Shown one piece after another: positions 26,183 through 35,202 of a stretch of DNA of 64,000 bases (position 1 is the stretch's first letter; each line of letters opens with the position of its first letter). The translations under genes were made by a program, and so were the position numbers. The stretch is from Arcicella rosea (lineage in GTDB: Bacteria > Bacteroidota > Bacteroidia > Cytophagales > Spirosomataceae), in contig NZ_JACHKT010000021.1 of assembly GCF_014204325.1 (NCBI RefSeq), forward strand, positions 39,457 through 103,456. The letters are read 5' to 3'. The notes below the pieces were generated by a model that had not been told where the DNA came from, ran no database searches, and saw only the letters and a program-made list of their open reading frames with translations.

Positions 26183-27637
26183 TTATTTAAAAATCCCATT
26201 CTTCAAAATCGTCATCGCATCTTCTGTCTCTTTAAAATTCATCGAAGCAAAGCCCATTCTACAAGCATTTTCTGTGGGATATGCCGCTCCGTCTGAGAGG
26301 TACAAACCATTTTTAGCTAATTTGGGAGCGAGTTCTATCAAAGAAATACTTTTGTCAAATTTTGCCCAAATCGCCATGCCACCGTCTGGTACTTTAAAAT
26401 CAATCACATCGCCTAATTCGTTTTTCAATAAATCACAAGTAAAATTTCGGCGTTCTCTGTAAATCTTCAATACTTTGGCGGCGTGCCGTTTCAACGTGCC
26501 ATTTTCTAACATATCTGCCAAAGACAATTCTAAAATAGTATCGCCTTGTCGGTCGATGATGCGACGCAACTTGGCTAATTCCTCAATAATTTCCTGCTTC
26601 GCTACCACATAACCTACTCGAAAAGTTGGAGCAATTTTTTTGGTAAAAGAACCAATATACACCACCAAACCATGTCGGTCGGCACTCGCCAAAGGCAAAA
26701 CTGGTCGATTGGCATAATGAAAATCGTAGTCGTAATCGTCTTCAAGAATATAAAAACGATATTTTTCTGCCAAAGCCAAGAGTTTAATTCTTCGTTCGGG
26801 CGTAAGTGTTACCGTAGTTGGATGATAATGATGGGAAGTAACATAAATTGCTTTTACGGGCTTTTTCCGACAAATTTCCTCAATGGCATCTACCACAATT
26901 CCCTCTTCATCAATCGGAATGGTATTCAATTTTGCCCCCAAAGTAGCGAAAGTAATGTTGGTCGCAGGATAGTTCAAGTCCCCAACGATTACTTCATCGC
27001 CTTTTTCAAAAAGAGCCAAACCCACCAAATAAATCGCCATTTGACTACCACGAGTTGTAATAATTTGTTCTGGCGAAATGTTCATGCCACGAGTTTCGTT
27101 CAATACTTTTGCAAAGGTTTCACGAAGACGCAAAGCTCCATACACAGAAGTATAGTACAAAACCGACGGCTCGCCAAATTTGATATAATGTGCATACAAA
27201 CGAGCCAGTTCATCACGAGGAGCTAAACGTACATCGGGTAAACCATCGTTAAAAGCCAGCCTTTGCGTAATAATTGGAGGTATTTTCACCAAAGTATTTT
27301 TGGCAAAATTCATCGAAAAATCATCTTTCCTTTTTGCGTCAAAATCTTGTTTTGAAAGTTGAACAGGCTTCACATTCGGAAGATGTTGAGCGATAAAAGT
27401 ACCTTTTTTCGGAAAAATTTCAATCCATCCTTGCGAATACAATTCATCATAAGCCGCCACAACGGTTTTTCGGTGAAGTGTCAAAAGCTCTGCCATTTGT
27501 CGAGAACTCAACAATTTTGTGCCTTTTTTCAGAATACCAGCTTGAATATTTTTAATGATTTCATTAGCAATTTGTACGTAAATCGGCAAAGAAGAGTCTT
27601 TCTTGAGGTCGATTAAAGTTTTAAAAGGTATTTCCAT
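26183..27637 (-). CDS. MocR/PdxR-type regulator (GntR helix-turn-helix fused to aminotransferase domain)
   Basis: A 484-residue fusion of an N-terminal GntR winged helix (IYVQIANEIIKNIQAG, SSRQMAELLTLHRKTVVAAY) with a fold-type I PLP domain. The PLP lysine is in VYIGSFTKKIAPTFRVGYV; TRGSQMAIYLVGLALF and YILEDDYDYDFHY are also conserved. Such MocR proteins sense PLP or amino compounds and control vitamin B6 or amine genes. It is divergent from a pyridoxamine-phosphate-oxidase-like gene 93 bases away, the classic arrangement, and presumably regulates it and itself. Confidence 0.92.
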   Translation of the reverse strand: MEIPFKTLIDLKKDSSLPIYVQIANEIIKNIQAGILKKGTKLLSSRQMAELLTLHRKTVVAAYDELYSQGWIEIFPKKGTFIAQHLPNVKPVQLSKQDFDAKRKDDFSMNFAKNTLVKIPPIITQRLAFNDGLPDVRLAPRDELARLYAHYIKFGEPSVLYYTSVYGALRLRETFAKVLNETRGMNISPEQIITTRGSQMAIYLVGLALFEKGDEVIVGDLNYPATNITFATLGAKLNTIPIDEEGIVVDAIEEICRKKPVKAIYVTSHHYHPTTVTLTPERRIKLLALAEKYRFYILEDDYDYDFHYANRPVLPLASADRHGLVVYIGSFTKKIAPTFRVGYVVAKQEIIEELAKLRRIIDRQGDTILELSLADMLENGTLKRHAAKVLKIYRERRNFTCDLLKNELGDVIDFKVPDGGMAIWAKFDKSISLIELAPKLAKNGLYLSDGAAYPTENACRMGFASMNFKETEDAMTILKNGIFK

Positions 27638-27682
27638 CTGGACTACTTATATGTAAAATTGTGGAGCATTAAACTAATCCAG
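27638..27682. promoter_or_regulatory. Candidate MocR operator
   Basis: CTGGACTA (27638-27645), directly beside the MocR start codon, and TAATCCAG (27675-27682) form an inverted pair with one mismatch, 29 bases apart. They lie in the only spacer between the two divergent genes. Confidence 0.4.
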
Positions 27683-27730
27683 TAAAGATAGAAATTTGTA
27701 CATAATCTTGACGAAAACCCAATTAAAAAT

Positions 27731-28390
27731 ATGGCAACATTACCCATTACCGAAAGAACAAAAATTAGTCGTGCGGCAAAAAAAGGCGATTATACTGAAG
27801 AAACCATTTACAGTATTTTAGATGAAGGACTTTTTTGTCATGTTTCATACGTTGAAAGAGAAACTCCGATGTGTATTCCTACGGGTTACGGACGCATCGG
27901 CAATAAATTATATATTCATGGCTCGGTGGGCAGTCATTTTATGCGAGCCATTGCCGACGGAAGAACGGTTTGTTTGAGTGTTTCTTTGATTGATGGATTG
28001 GTATTGGCAAGGTCTGCGTTTAGTCATTCAGTCAATTATCGTTCGGTGGTAATGTTTGCCAAAGGAACAGTTGTAACGGACGAAACTGAACGTTGGGATT
28101 CATTAATTGCCATTACTGAGCAATTTATTCCCGGTCGTTGGGACAATGTGCGTTTGCCTACAAAAAGTGAAATGCAGAAAACCATGATTATTTCATTTCC
28201 TTTAGAAGAAGCTTCCGCCAAAACCAGAAGTGGACAGCCAAACGATGATGAAGAAGATTATGATTTCCCAGTCTGGGCAGGCGTTTTACCCCTGAAGTTA
28301 CAAGCACAAACGCCCATCACCGACCCAAAAATGCAATTTGATTTACCTGTTCCAGAATATATTAGTAAATTAGTTGTGAATGAGTTTTAA
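27731..28390 (+). CDS. Pyridoxamine 5'-phosphate oxidase family (FMN split-barrel) protein
   Basis: A 219-residue flavin-binding split-barrel protein of the group often annotated as nucleotide/FMN-binding partners of MocR regulators. Visible elements are EETIYSILDEGLFCHVSYV, CIPTGYGRIGNKLYIHGSVG, and the later FPVWAGVLPLKLQAQ. It is not canonical PdxH (no C-terminal RRLxP-type PLP site seen). Its flavin reaction is unknown. It is divergent from and probably controlled by the MocR gene; the stop codon is followed directly by word-repeat DNA. Confidence 0.87.
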   Translation: MATLPITERTKISRAAKKGDYTEETIYSILDEGLFCHVSYVERETPMCIPTGYGRIGNKLYIHGSVGSHFMRAIADGRTVCLSVSLIDGLVLARSAFSHSVNYRSVVMFAKGTVVTDETERWDSLIAITEQFIPGRWDNVRLPTKSEMQKTMIISFPLEEASAKTRSGQPNDDEEDYDFPVWAGVLPLKLQAQTPITDPKMQFDLPVPEYISKLVVNEF

Positions 28391-28507
28391 ATTGTGAATT
28401 AGTGAGTTGTGGATTAGTGATTAAAAATTCACAACTCGCTAAATTGCAAAATCACTAATTCACTAAATAATAACTCACTAATTCACAATTGACTAAATCA
28501 CAATTAA
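28391..28507. repeat. TTAGTGA/CACTAAT word-repeat spacer
   Basis: Starts right after the stop codon. AATTGTGAATTAGTGAGTTG and related words are followed by complementary words (AACTCGCTAAATTG, CACTAATTCACTAAA), so the spacer can fold on itself. Related words occur near 49930, 50150 and 54900. Confidence 0.65.
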
Positions 28508-28511
28508 AAAT

Positions 28512-29033
28512 ATGCAAATCCAACCTCCATTACCCGAAGAAAATTTTGGACATTTTAGCAATTATATCAACAAAGTAAATACCGTTGAATTGCTAAAAGG
28601 CTTGGACGATAACCAAGAAATATTGCTCAAAAAAATACTTGCTTTGGATGAAGCAACATTGAATTTCAAGTATCAATCCGATAAGTGGACGATTAAAGAA
28701 GTAATCGGTCATGTGATTGATACTGAGAGGATTTTTGCTTATCGAGCTTTACGTTTTGCCCGAAAAGACAAAGCCGCTTTGGCTGGTTACGACGAAGTTT
28801 TGTACGGCGATACTTCAAATGCTGGACAGAGAGATATTCAAGATTTGTTAGAAGAATTTGTAGCAGTACGCAAAGCGAGCATTACTTTATTCAAAAGTTT
28901 CAATGAAGAAATGCTCAACGAAAAAGGCATTGCCAGCAATTTTACCATTTCTGTAAGAGGCTTGGGCTATGCTATTTTAGGACATTGCACACATCATTTA
29001 CAGATAATTAATGAGCGATATTTGGTGGGCTAA
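28512..29033 (+). CDS. DinB family metal-dependent four-helix protein
   Basis: A 173-residue DinB-like protein (DinB_2 type). The metal-binding histidines are in helix 2 (KEVIGHVIDTERIFAYRAL) and near the C-terminus (AILGHCTHHLQIINERYL). Members include thiol-S-transferases and many proteins of unknown reaction; nothing here picks a substrate. It has its own word-repeat spacer upstream and a strong bidirectional terminator downstream. Confidence 0.85.
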   Translation: MQIQPPLPEENFGHFSNYINKVNTVELLKGLDDNQEILLKKILALDEATLNFKYQSDKWTIKEVIGHVIDTERIFAYRALRFARKDKAALAGYDEVLYGDTSNAGQRDIQDLLEEFVAVRKASITLFKSFNEEMLNEKGIASNFTISVRGLGYAILGHCTHHLQIINERYLVG

Positions 29034-29061
29034 CAAGTTTTTATCGACCTCTAAACATCAT

Positions 29062-29103
29062 AAAGCTCAACTTATTGACTTATAAATCAATAAATTGAGC
29101 TTT
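29062..29103. terminator. Long bidirectional terminator
   Basis: AAAGCTCAA (29062-29070) pairs with TTGAGCTTT (29095-29103), and TTATTGA/TCAATAA extends the stem after one mismatch, leaving an 8-base loop. It separates dinB from the convergent ABC operon. Confidence 0.8.
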
Positions 29104-29126
29104 GATACAATATGATTTCATTAACC

Positions 29127-30479
29127 CTACACCTGATAAATACTCTTCTTAAAATTCACCCAACCTAATACACCAAAAAGCAGGATAAAAACCACTAAGG
29201 ATAAGTATGATTGCAAGCCTCCGCTTTCCTGCGGATTCTTGAAGGTTTCTATGCTGAATTTATTCCAGTTTTCGCTGTTTACGGGTGCTTCACCAAATAT
29301 TTTTGGATAAAAATATAACCTCATTTTTTCATGAAACTTCCCTGTTTCTTCCAAAAACTGTAAATGATTACTTAGCCCCGCTTGTGCAATTTCATTGAGT
29401 TGCATTTGCGTATGAATCGTAGGAATAAACTGGGCAATGTTATTACTGGCTCTATTGCGTTGATTTAGTTTTTCTTTGAAAGCAGTTGCCTGAATAGCCG
29501 CTTCGTCATCACCAATTTGTTGCATGGCATAGTACCATAGCCAACTAAATTCTTTGTCGGGCAAAGGAAATTGCTTGAACTGTGGATAATGTGCGTAAAA
29601 CCTATTCATGGTTTGGGTTTTATCGGTATCCCATTTTTCATGATAACCTTTGCGTTGCTTGAGTGTGGTGGACAAGGCTTCGGGAACAGGATATTTGTTT
29701 ACCAAATAATTATTGAGACTGGCTGGCAAAATAATGATGAGTACAATCCATATTGACAACAAAATAACCGCATTGGCATTAGAACTTTTCTGCAAAGAAG
29801 CTACCCAAAAGCATATCCCAAACCAGCATAAAATATACAAAAGGGAAATCCCGACGAAAGAGAAAAAGATACTTTCTAAAGGTATTTTCAAGAAAAAAAC
29901 AGATAACAGTAGAATGAAAAACAATACTGAAATGACACCAATAAACCTGATAAAAAAGAGCTGTAATACATGTAAAAACAGGTTTTTACTTTGAATCGCT
30001 ACAATTCGCCAAGTGCCAGATTCTTTTTCTTCAGAAATAATATTGTAGGTAAATGCAATGATTATCAATGGAAACAAAAAGATAAGTACAAAGCTAAAGT
30101 CGATATTTCCGAGCAAAAGATTGGTCGGATTATTCAAATCAGCATCGTATTTCTGGGCTTCTAAGCCTCTGATGGTTAGGCTCTGAATGGAAGAGTTGAC
30201 ATCTCGCTGACCAATCGACAAACCATTGATAGGCAATGTTTCATTAACGAATGAAAACTTTAAATAATACAATAATAGCCCTATTTCGTCTTGATGATGA
30301 TGGACATTTCTGGCAATGTACTCTTTCTGATAAGCGGCTGTTTCTGTAATATTCTGTTCTTGTTTTTCTATAAATTGTTTGCCTACAAAAAGGCTGACGA
30401 TTCCTGCGATAAGTAAAAAACTGAGTCCTATTTTTACACTATTCGACCGTATAAAATTCTTGAATGCTAAGACTATCAT
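29127..30479 (-). CDS. ABC-2 type permease, DUF3526 (NosY-like), second permease
   Basis: A 450-residue membrane protein and last gene of the four-gene operon, beginning one base after the previous stop. One segment at the N-terminus is followed by a periplasmic loop of about 110 residues (with NVHHHQDEIG), then five further segments with the cytoplasmic ISEEKESGTWRIVAIQSKN coupling region between the first pair. After these comes a long hydrophilic loop (KYPVPEALSTTLKQRKGYHE...) and a last C-terminal segment (SYLSLVVFILLFGVLGWV). This is the DUF3526 topology related to NosY of the nitrous oxide reductase maturation transporter. It should pair with the permease at 30481 and the ATPase at 34405. 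Confidence 0.85.
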   Translation of the reverse strand: MIVLAFKNFIRSNSVKIGLSFLLIAGIVSLFVGKQFIEKQEQNITETAAYQKEYIARNVHHHQDEIGLLLYYLKFSFVNETLPINGLSIGQRDVNSSIQSLTIRGLEAQKYDADLNNPTNLLLGNIDFSFVLIFLFPLIIIAFTYNIISEEKESGTWRIVAIQSKNLFLHVLQLFFIRFIGVISVLFFILLLSVFFLKIPLESIFFSFVGISLLYILCWFGICFWVASLQKSSNANAVILLSIWIVLIIILPASLNNYLVNKYPVPEALSTTLKQRKGYHEKWDTDKTQTMNRFYAHYPQFKQFPLPDKEFSWLWYYAMQQIGDDEAAIQATAFKEKLNQRNRASNNIAQFIPTIHTQMQLNEIAQAGLSNHLQFLEETGKFHEKMRLYFYPKIFGEAPVNSENWNKFSIETFKNPQESGGLQSYLSLVVFILLFGVLGWVNFKKSIYQV

Positions 30480-30480
30480 A

Positions 30481-31929
30481 TTAAATTGCTTTTAAGGTTT
30501 TAGACAGTATTCTGATACAAAATAATAATAGCCCTATCCAAAAAATAAAGGCAAAAATGGAAATGATTTCATGGCTAAAAACCGTACTTACTTCTGCTTC
30601 TTTATAGACAAATTCGTGCATTTCTTCCCAATGTTTTTTGTCGATAGTATGAGGTTTTTCGCCTGCTGCTGGCTTTTTATTACTGATGAATTTTATTTGT
30701 AATTCATTCATTTTCTGAGCCATTTCGTAGCGATATTGCTCTGCTTGCTCCTGAAAATTGATGTAAGAAGCAAAATCAGTACTTGCTAACGCCATCGACA
30801 AGTTTTTAATCGCCATAAACGGATTCAAAAATGCCATGCCTTTAGAAAAACTATTCTGTTTGTCGTAAATTTTTAGCAATTCTTCTAAATGATGATTGTA
30901 TATATTCGCACTGATTTTTTCGCCTTCTGCCATCACAAAACCGCTATAATTAAAGGGCAATTTTTGTACTGAATCTACTTTGTAAACTGTCAGAAGTGAA
31001 TCCTTCAAACTTTTATAATGTGGGTCGTTGGGGTTGTGGCTATCGCCTTCTTTCAGTACGTCATTTTCAATATCAGCATTAAATTGTGCTTTTGATGGTG
31101 CAGTATAAATGTAAGCTCCCAAAGCCTGCGAACCTCTCGGAAGTACAATCGTAAGCATCAACCAAAGCCCAATCAATGAAGTTAGAGCCGTTTTTGAACT
31201 TTTACTGATGGCAGAAACCAACACAGCGATAACACAAAAAATAACCAAATAGACAAAGTAAACGAGTATAATCAAGAGTAAACGAATACTTTCGTCTATT
31301 GAAATATTCATATTTTGAAGTAAAGCCCAAAGGAGAATCGTTGCCACGATAATTGGAATAAAGAGAGTCATTACTACGCTAATAATCCCAAGACTTTTAC
31401 CTACAATTAGTTCTTTCCAGCTTACTCCTTGGCTCAACAATATTTTGAGCGTCCCGTTTTCTCGTTCGTTGGCAATACTGCTAAAACCCAAGAAGAAAAT
31501 CAGCAAGGGCAAAAGTACTTGTAGCACCATCGCAATACTGATTTCACCAAAACGCAACATTCCTGTTGAAAAACCAGCTTCCGAGAAGTTGACGGTATTT
31601 TGTTTATGAGCTTCCAGAAAAATCGTATTGCCCAAAAAGCTTTCCATGCCAAAATCAAATACACTTAATGGAGCTTTGGGACGAAAAGCAAAATGACCAA
31701 AATGTGCCATTCGGTGCGGGTGTTTATCGGGATTACTCAGCCAATCTTTTCGGGCTTGTTCTTGGTATTTTGCTCGTATTTCGTTTTGTTTCTGAAAATT
31801 TATCCAGCCCGAAAAAGCCGCATAAATCAGTAGTAAACCTATAAAAACCGTTAAAAGAAATACTGCCTTATTTCTAAAGGCAGTATTTCTAAAAAGGTTG
31901 GCGATAAGAATTTCTGTATGTGAAAACAT
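30481..31929 (-). CDS. ABC-2 type permease, DUF3526 (NosY-like), first permease
   Basis: A 482-residue permease with the same topology as its neighbour. It carries the conserved DUF3526 periplasmic motif DKHPHRMAHFGHFAFRPKAP, with four histidines within ten residues, a plausible metal-binding segment. The coupling region is SIANERENGTLKILLSQGVS. A loop of about 200 residues lies before the final membrane segment (IISIFAFIFWIGLLLFCIRI). The gene starts four bases after the TonB receptor stop codon, so the operon order is ATPase, receptor, permease, permease. Two non-identical permeases suggest a heterodimeric transporter. Confidence 0.87.
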   Translation of the reverse strand: MFSHTEILIANLFRNTAFRNKAVFLLTVFIGLLLIYAAFSGWINFQKQNEIRAKYQEQARKDWLSNPDKHPHRMAHFGHFAFRPKAPLSVFDFGMESFLGNTIFLEAHKQNTVNFSEAGFSTGMLRFGEISIAMVLQVLLPLLIFFLGFSSIANERENGTLKILLSQGVSWKELIVGKSLGIISVVMTLFIPIIVATILLWALLQNMNISIDESIRLLLIILVYFVYLVIFCVIAVLVSAISKSSKTALTSLIGLWLMLTIVLPRGSQALGAYIYTAPSKAQFNADIENDVLKEGDSHNPNDPHYKSLKDSLLTVYKVDSVQKLPFNYSGFVMAEGEKISANIYNHHLEELLKIYDKQNSFSKGMAFLNPFMAIKNLSMALASTDFASYINFQEQAEQYRYEMAQKMNELQIKFISNKKPAAGEKPHTIDKKHWEEMHEFVYKEAEVSTVFSHEIISIFAFIFWIGLLLFCIRILSKTLKAI

Positions 31930-31933
31930 ATTG

Positions 31934-34384
31934 TTAAAATTTGTACGTCAATGTCATTGTCATATTTCTTGGTGCAGCAGGGAACAAACGCAAGTAATTT
32001 TGAGCTCCCAACCAATAAGTAGTGTCAAAAATATTCCCTGCATTCAAGGCTACTTGTACATTGCTGTTGTTTGGCGTATAGTAAAGTGCTGCATCAAAAG
32101 CCGTAAAAGCAGGTACTTCAAAAGCACGAGTAAACCAAGGTATTCTACTGCCTTGGTGCTGAACGCCCAAACCTACACCAAGGTCTTTGAGAGCAGAAGT
32201 GTTTTGGAAATTATAGCGAGTCCAGATATTGAAGCTATTTTTTGGCGTATTTTGCTTTCTTGCTCCAATCAACGATTCGTCGTTGTCTTTTACAATCACG
32301 GCATCAATGTAACTGTACGAGGCATTGATTTGCCAGTTGGGCAAAATATAGCCTGCAATGTCCCATTCAATTCCACGGCTTCGTTCGGCACCACGAGTAA
32401 CCAATAAATCTGGATTGCTTGGGTCGTTGGCATTCATCAAAATGTTTTTCTGATTGATTTCGTAGAATGCCACATTCAATCTTACTCGGTTATTGAACAA
32501 GTCAGTTTTAATTCCCAATTCTTTTAAATCACTTCTCAGTGGGTCAAATTGACTACCCGCAGGCAATGACCCCGTTTGTGGCATCAGCGTTACTGTATTG
32601 GATTGTGGCTGAAATCCTTCCAAATAAGTACCATAAACATTGATGGCTTTATTGATGCTGTATGTCAAACCGACTCTTGGTAATAAAGCCGTTTTTTCTA
32701 CCGTCAATGGATTATTAGCTTTGTAGTTTGTAATGTCTTTGAACCATTCATTTCTTAAACTCAACAACAAAGTAAATTTATTCCACTGTAATTGCTCTTG
32801 AATATAAATAGCATTAGTAGTGGTAAGTGCTGAAGGCAAAGCAGTACGAACGTTCAAAGTATAATCTTCTACGTTACGAATGGTATAAGTTGGATTTGAC
32901 AAATCGAAGTGATTGACGTTGGGTTTGGGCAATACTTTTCCACCGACAGTAATTGTCTGGTAATTGGCGGCATTCGCTAACACAAACGAACTTGCCACAG
33001 AACCATCTTTCAACAAATAACCACGAGCGGCATTTTGTCCGCCACCTTTCAGTTTTTGCCAACTGTTCAAATCGTAACCTATTAATAATTTATGACTAGC
33101 TTTTCCTGTTTTAAAATCAAAATTGAAGTAACTATTGAGGTTATCAATATTCCAATATTGCTGACGCTGAACAAATTGCATAGCTGCCAAACTTGTAACT
33201 GGTTGGTTGGTAATATCTACGGCAAAAGCGTTGGTAGTGCGATGTTCCTGTAAATTTTCTGTCCAAGATTGCTTCATATAAGAAGTAGTAAAACCAATAT
33301 TTTGGCTAAACTTATGAGCAATATTTCCCATAATGATTACTTCTTTAGATTTGAAAAAATCATTGGAAGCACCCAAATTCAAACTTGTAGGCGTACTGTT
33401 CAAATCTGTTTTACCAGCCGTTGCTCCAAAAATTGGCTGACCTCTATCCAGATTTCCCGTCATATTACTAAAAATCAATTCAGCATTAATGGCAGTTTTG
33501 TTATTAGGAATATAGCTAAACGAAGGCGAAACCAATACCGATTTATTCCCAACCAAATCTCTGAAAGAACGGGCTTCCTGATACGCCGCATTCACACGGT
33601 ACAATAAAGTTTTAGTATCGTTTAAAGGCCCCGTAAAATCCAATGTTCCTCGGAAAGTACTAAAGCTTCCGACACTCATACTTACTTCTTTTCTATCAAT
33701 CGCTAAAGGTTTTTTCGTAACTAAATTGATACTTCCCCCAGGGTCAACCGATGAAAAAGTAGCACTTGCTGGGCCTTTAATTACTTCTACCCTTTCAATA
33801 TTTGTCGTCAGTGGTTGTAAGAAATAATATTGACGAGTACGCATTCCGTTGATAATTTGTCCTTCTTCATTCTGACTAATTCCTCTAATCGAATATTGAT
33901 TATAATAGCTTGAAGGAATAACGCCACTCGCAATTTTTACGGCATCTGCCAAGTAAAAGGCTTGTCGATCGGCAATAAGTTCTTTCGTTACTGTTGAAAT
34001 AGATTGTGGAATATCTTTATTCAAAGCGGCTATTCTGGTAGCTGAAAATGAGTACTCGCTGTTATAATCTTTCGCTACTCTTCCCAATACTTCTACAGTT
34101 TGTAGCTCTTTTTCTTCTGGTGTTAGAGCAATGTTCAAAAAAGCTCCACTGGTTTTTATTTGATAGGTTTTGTAGCCTACCGAAGAAATTTTGAGGATTC
34201 CTTTTCCTGAAATCTCAAAATTTCCCTCCGCATTGCTGACAGCACCTTGTTTTGTATTCAATAATTGAATACTTGCTCCAATGATTTTTTCGCCAGTTGT
34301 GGCATCACTTACTTTTCCTTTGATAGTTTGTGCTTGAAGGTAAATAGAAGTTAATACAGATAAGATGGTAAAAAAGTACTTCAT
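31934..34384 (-). CDS. TonB-dependent siderophore-type receptor
   Basis: An 816-residue outer-membrane receptor. Signal peptide (1-18) is followed by a carboxypeptidase-regulatory-like beta-sandwich (about 19-90, IKGKVSDATTGEKIIGASIQ), a TonB box region (ELQTVEVLG), the plug (IPQSISTVTKELIADRQAFY, YSIRGISQNEEGQIINGMRT, VIKGPASATFSSVDPGGSIN) and a 22-strand barrel ending in aromatic Phe (MTLTYKF). The plug pattern is that of FhuA/FecA-type siderophore receptors. Unusually it is encoded inside an ABC operon, between the ATPase (20-base gap) and the two permeases (4-base gap). It presumably imports a chelated metal across the outer membrane. Confidence 0.93.
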   Translation of the reverse strand: MKYFFTILSVLTSIYLQAQTIKGKVSDATTGEKIIGASIQLLNTKQGAVSNAEGNFEISGKGILKISSVGYKTYQIKTSGAFLNIALTPEEKELQTVEVLGRVAKDYNSEYSFSATRIAALNKDIPQSISTVTKELIADRQAFYLADAVKIASGVIPSSYYNQYSIRGISQNEEGQIINGMRTRQYYFLQPLTTNIERVEVIKGPASATFSSVDPGGSINLVTKKPLAIDRKEVSMSVGSFSTFRGTLDFTGPLNDTKTLLYRVNAAYQEARSFRDLVGNKSVLVSPSFSYIPNNKTAINAELIFSNMTGNLDRGQPIFGATAGKTDLNSTPTSLNLGASNDFFKSKEVIIMGNIAHKFSQNIGFTTSYMKQSWTENLQEHRTTNAFAVDITNQPVTSLAAMQFVQRQQYWNIDNLNSYFNFDFKTGKASHKLLIGYDLNSWQKLKGGGQNAARGYLLKDGSVASSFVLANAANYQTITVGGKVLPKPNVNHFDLSNPTYTIRNVEDYTLNVRTALPSALTTTNAIYIQEQLQWNKFTLLLSLRNEWFKDITNYKANNPLTVEKTALLPRVGLTYSINKAINVYGTYLEGFQPQSNTVTLMPQTGSLPAGSQFDPLRSDLKELGIKTDLFNNRVRLNVAFYEINQKNILMNANDPSNPDLLVTRGAERSRGIEWDIAGYILPNWQINASYSYIDAVIVKDNDESLIGARKQNTPKNSFNIWTRYNFQNTSALKDLGVGLGVQHQGSRIPWFTRAFEVPAFTAFDAALYYTPNNSNVQVALNAGNIFDTTYWLGAQNYLRLFPAAPRNMTMTLTYKF

Positions 34385-34404
34385 AATATTTTTTGTGTTA
34401 GGTT

Positions 34405-35100
34405 TTATACTGTTTGTAAATACAATTGTTCTAATTCGTTGGCTGAAATATCTTTGGATTCAATCATAGAAACCAAGTTGCCTTGTTTCATAATACCGAT
34501 GCGATGAGCCACTTCTTTGGCACGAAAAATATCATGTGTTGCCATTAAAATTGCCGTTCCGTTGGCAGAAAGTTCTTTCAATATTTCCGAAAATTCGTTG
34601 GAAGCTTTTGGGTCTAAACCAGAAGTAGGTTCATCTAATAACAAGGCTTTTGCATTTTTGGCAATGGCGATGGCAATGCCCACTTTTTGTCGCATTCCTT
34701 TTGAATAGCCTCCTAAATTTTGTTGATGAGCCGTTTCTTGAAGTCCTGCTTTGCTTAAAAAGGTACTGAGTTCCTTTTTTGAATACGAAAAACCTGCCAA
34801 GGAACTAAAAAACTCAAGGTTTTCGATACCTGTAAGATTTGGATAAAGCATCACCGTTTCGGGTATATACGCTAAGTATTGTTTGGTTTCAAGTGCATTA
34901 TCGCTCACTGAAATATTATTGATGGAAACTGTTCCTTCGCTTGGTTCTATAAAGCCCAAGAAAAGATTAATGGTTGTGGTTTTGCCTGCTCCGTTTTGCC
35001 CCAACAAGGCAAAAATTTCACCTGATTCTATATGCAAGTCCAAGTGGTTGAGGGCAGTATGATTTCCGTATTTTTTAGTAAGGTTTTTAGCTGTTAGCAT
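34405..35100 (-). CDS. ABC transporter ATP-binding protein (NosF-like)
   Basis: A 231-residue ATPase from ATG 35100 (MLTAKNLTKKYGNHTALNHL); the longer frame to 35163 would cover the promoter/operator and is rejected. Walker A is GQNGAGKTTTINLFLG, signature GGYSKGMRQKVGIAIA, Walker B ALLLDEPTSGLDP, and the H-loop MATHDIF. It is of the ABC-2 (drug/NosF/GldA-like) class that pairs with DUF3526 permeases. First gene of the operon; upstream lie two TTGCA-type operator-like sites shared with the divergent secreted-protein gene. Confidence 0.93.
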   Translation of the reverse strand: MLTAKNLTKKYGNHTALNHLDLHIESGEIFALLGQNGAGKTTTINLFLGFIEPSEGTVSINNISVSDNALETKQYLAYIPETVMLYPNLTGIENLEFFSSLAGFSYSKKELSTFLSKAGLQETAHQQNLGGYSKGMRQKVGIAIAIAKNAKALLLDEPTSGLDPKASNEFSEILKELSANGTAILMATHDIFRAKEVAHRIGIMKQGNLVSMIESKDISANELEQLYLQTV

Positions 35101-35115
35101 GTGGATGTATTTTAC

Positions 35116-35174
35116 ATATTTGCAATATTGTTGCAAATATAGTGTTATTTCTTTTAATTGCATCGATGTTGCAA
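35116..35174. promoter_or_regulatory. Two matching operator-like sites in the divergent promoter region
   Basis: Site 1, TTGCAATATTGTTGCAA (35120-35136), lies in a perfect inverted repeat ATATTTGCAA/TTGCAAATAT (35116-35125, 35131-35140). Site 2, TTGCATCGATGTTGCAA (35158-35174), has the same length and 13 of 17 identical bases. In both, the TTGCA(A/T) and TTGCAA boxes are 11 bp apart, one helical turn. On the minus strand TATATTTG overlaps site 1 and fits a -7 element for the ABC operon, so a bound protein would block transcription. The regulator is unknown; a Fur/Zur-like metal sensor is my guess from context. Confidence 0.6.
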
Positions 35175-35202
35175 CTAAAAGAAATACTAAGCTCTCTTAA
35201 TC

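Noticed and set aside
35101..35163. Longer N-terminus of the ABC ATPase
   Set aside because: It would translate the operator and -7 region; MLTAKNLTKKYG is the usual ABC start.
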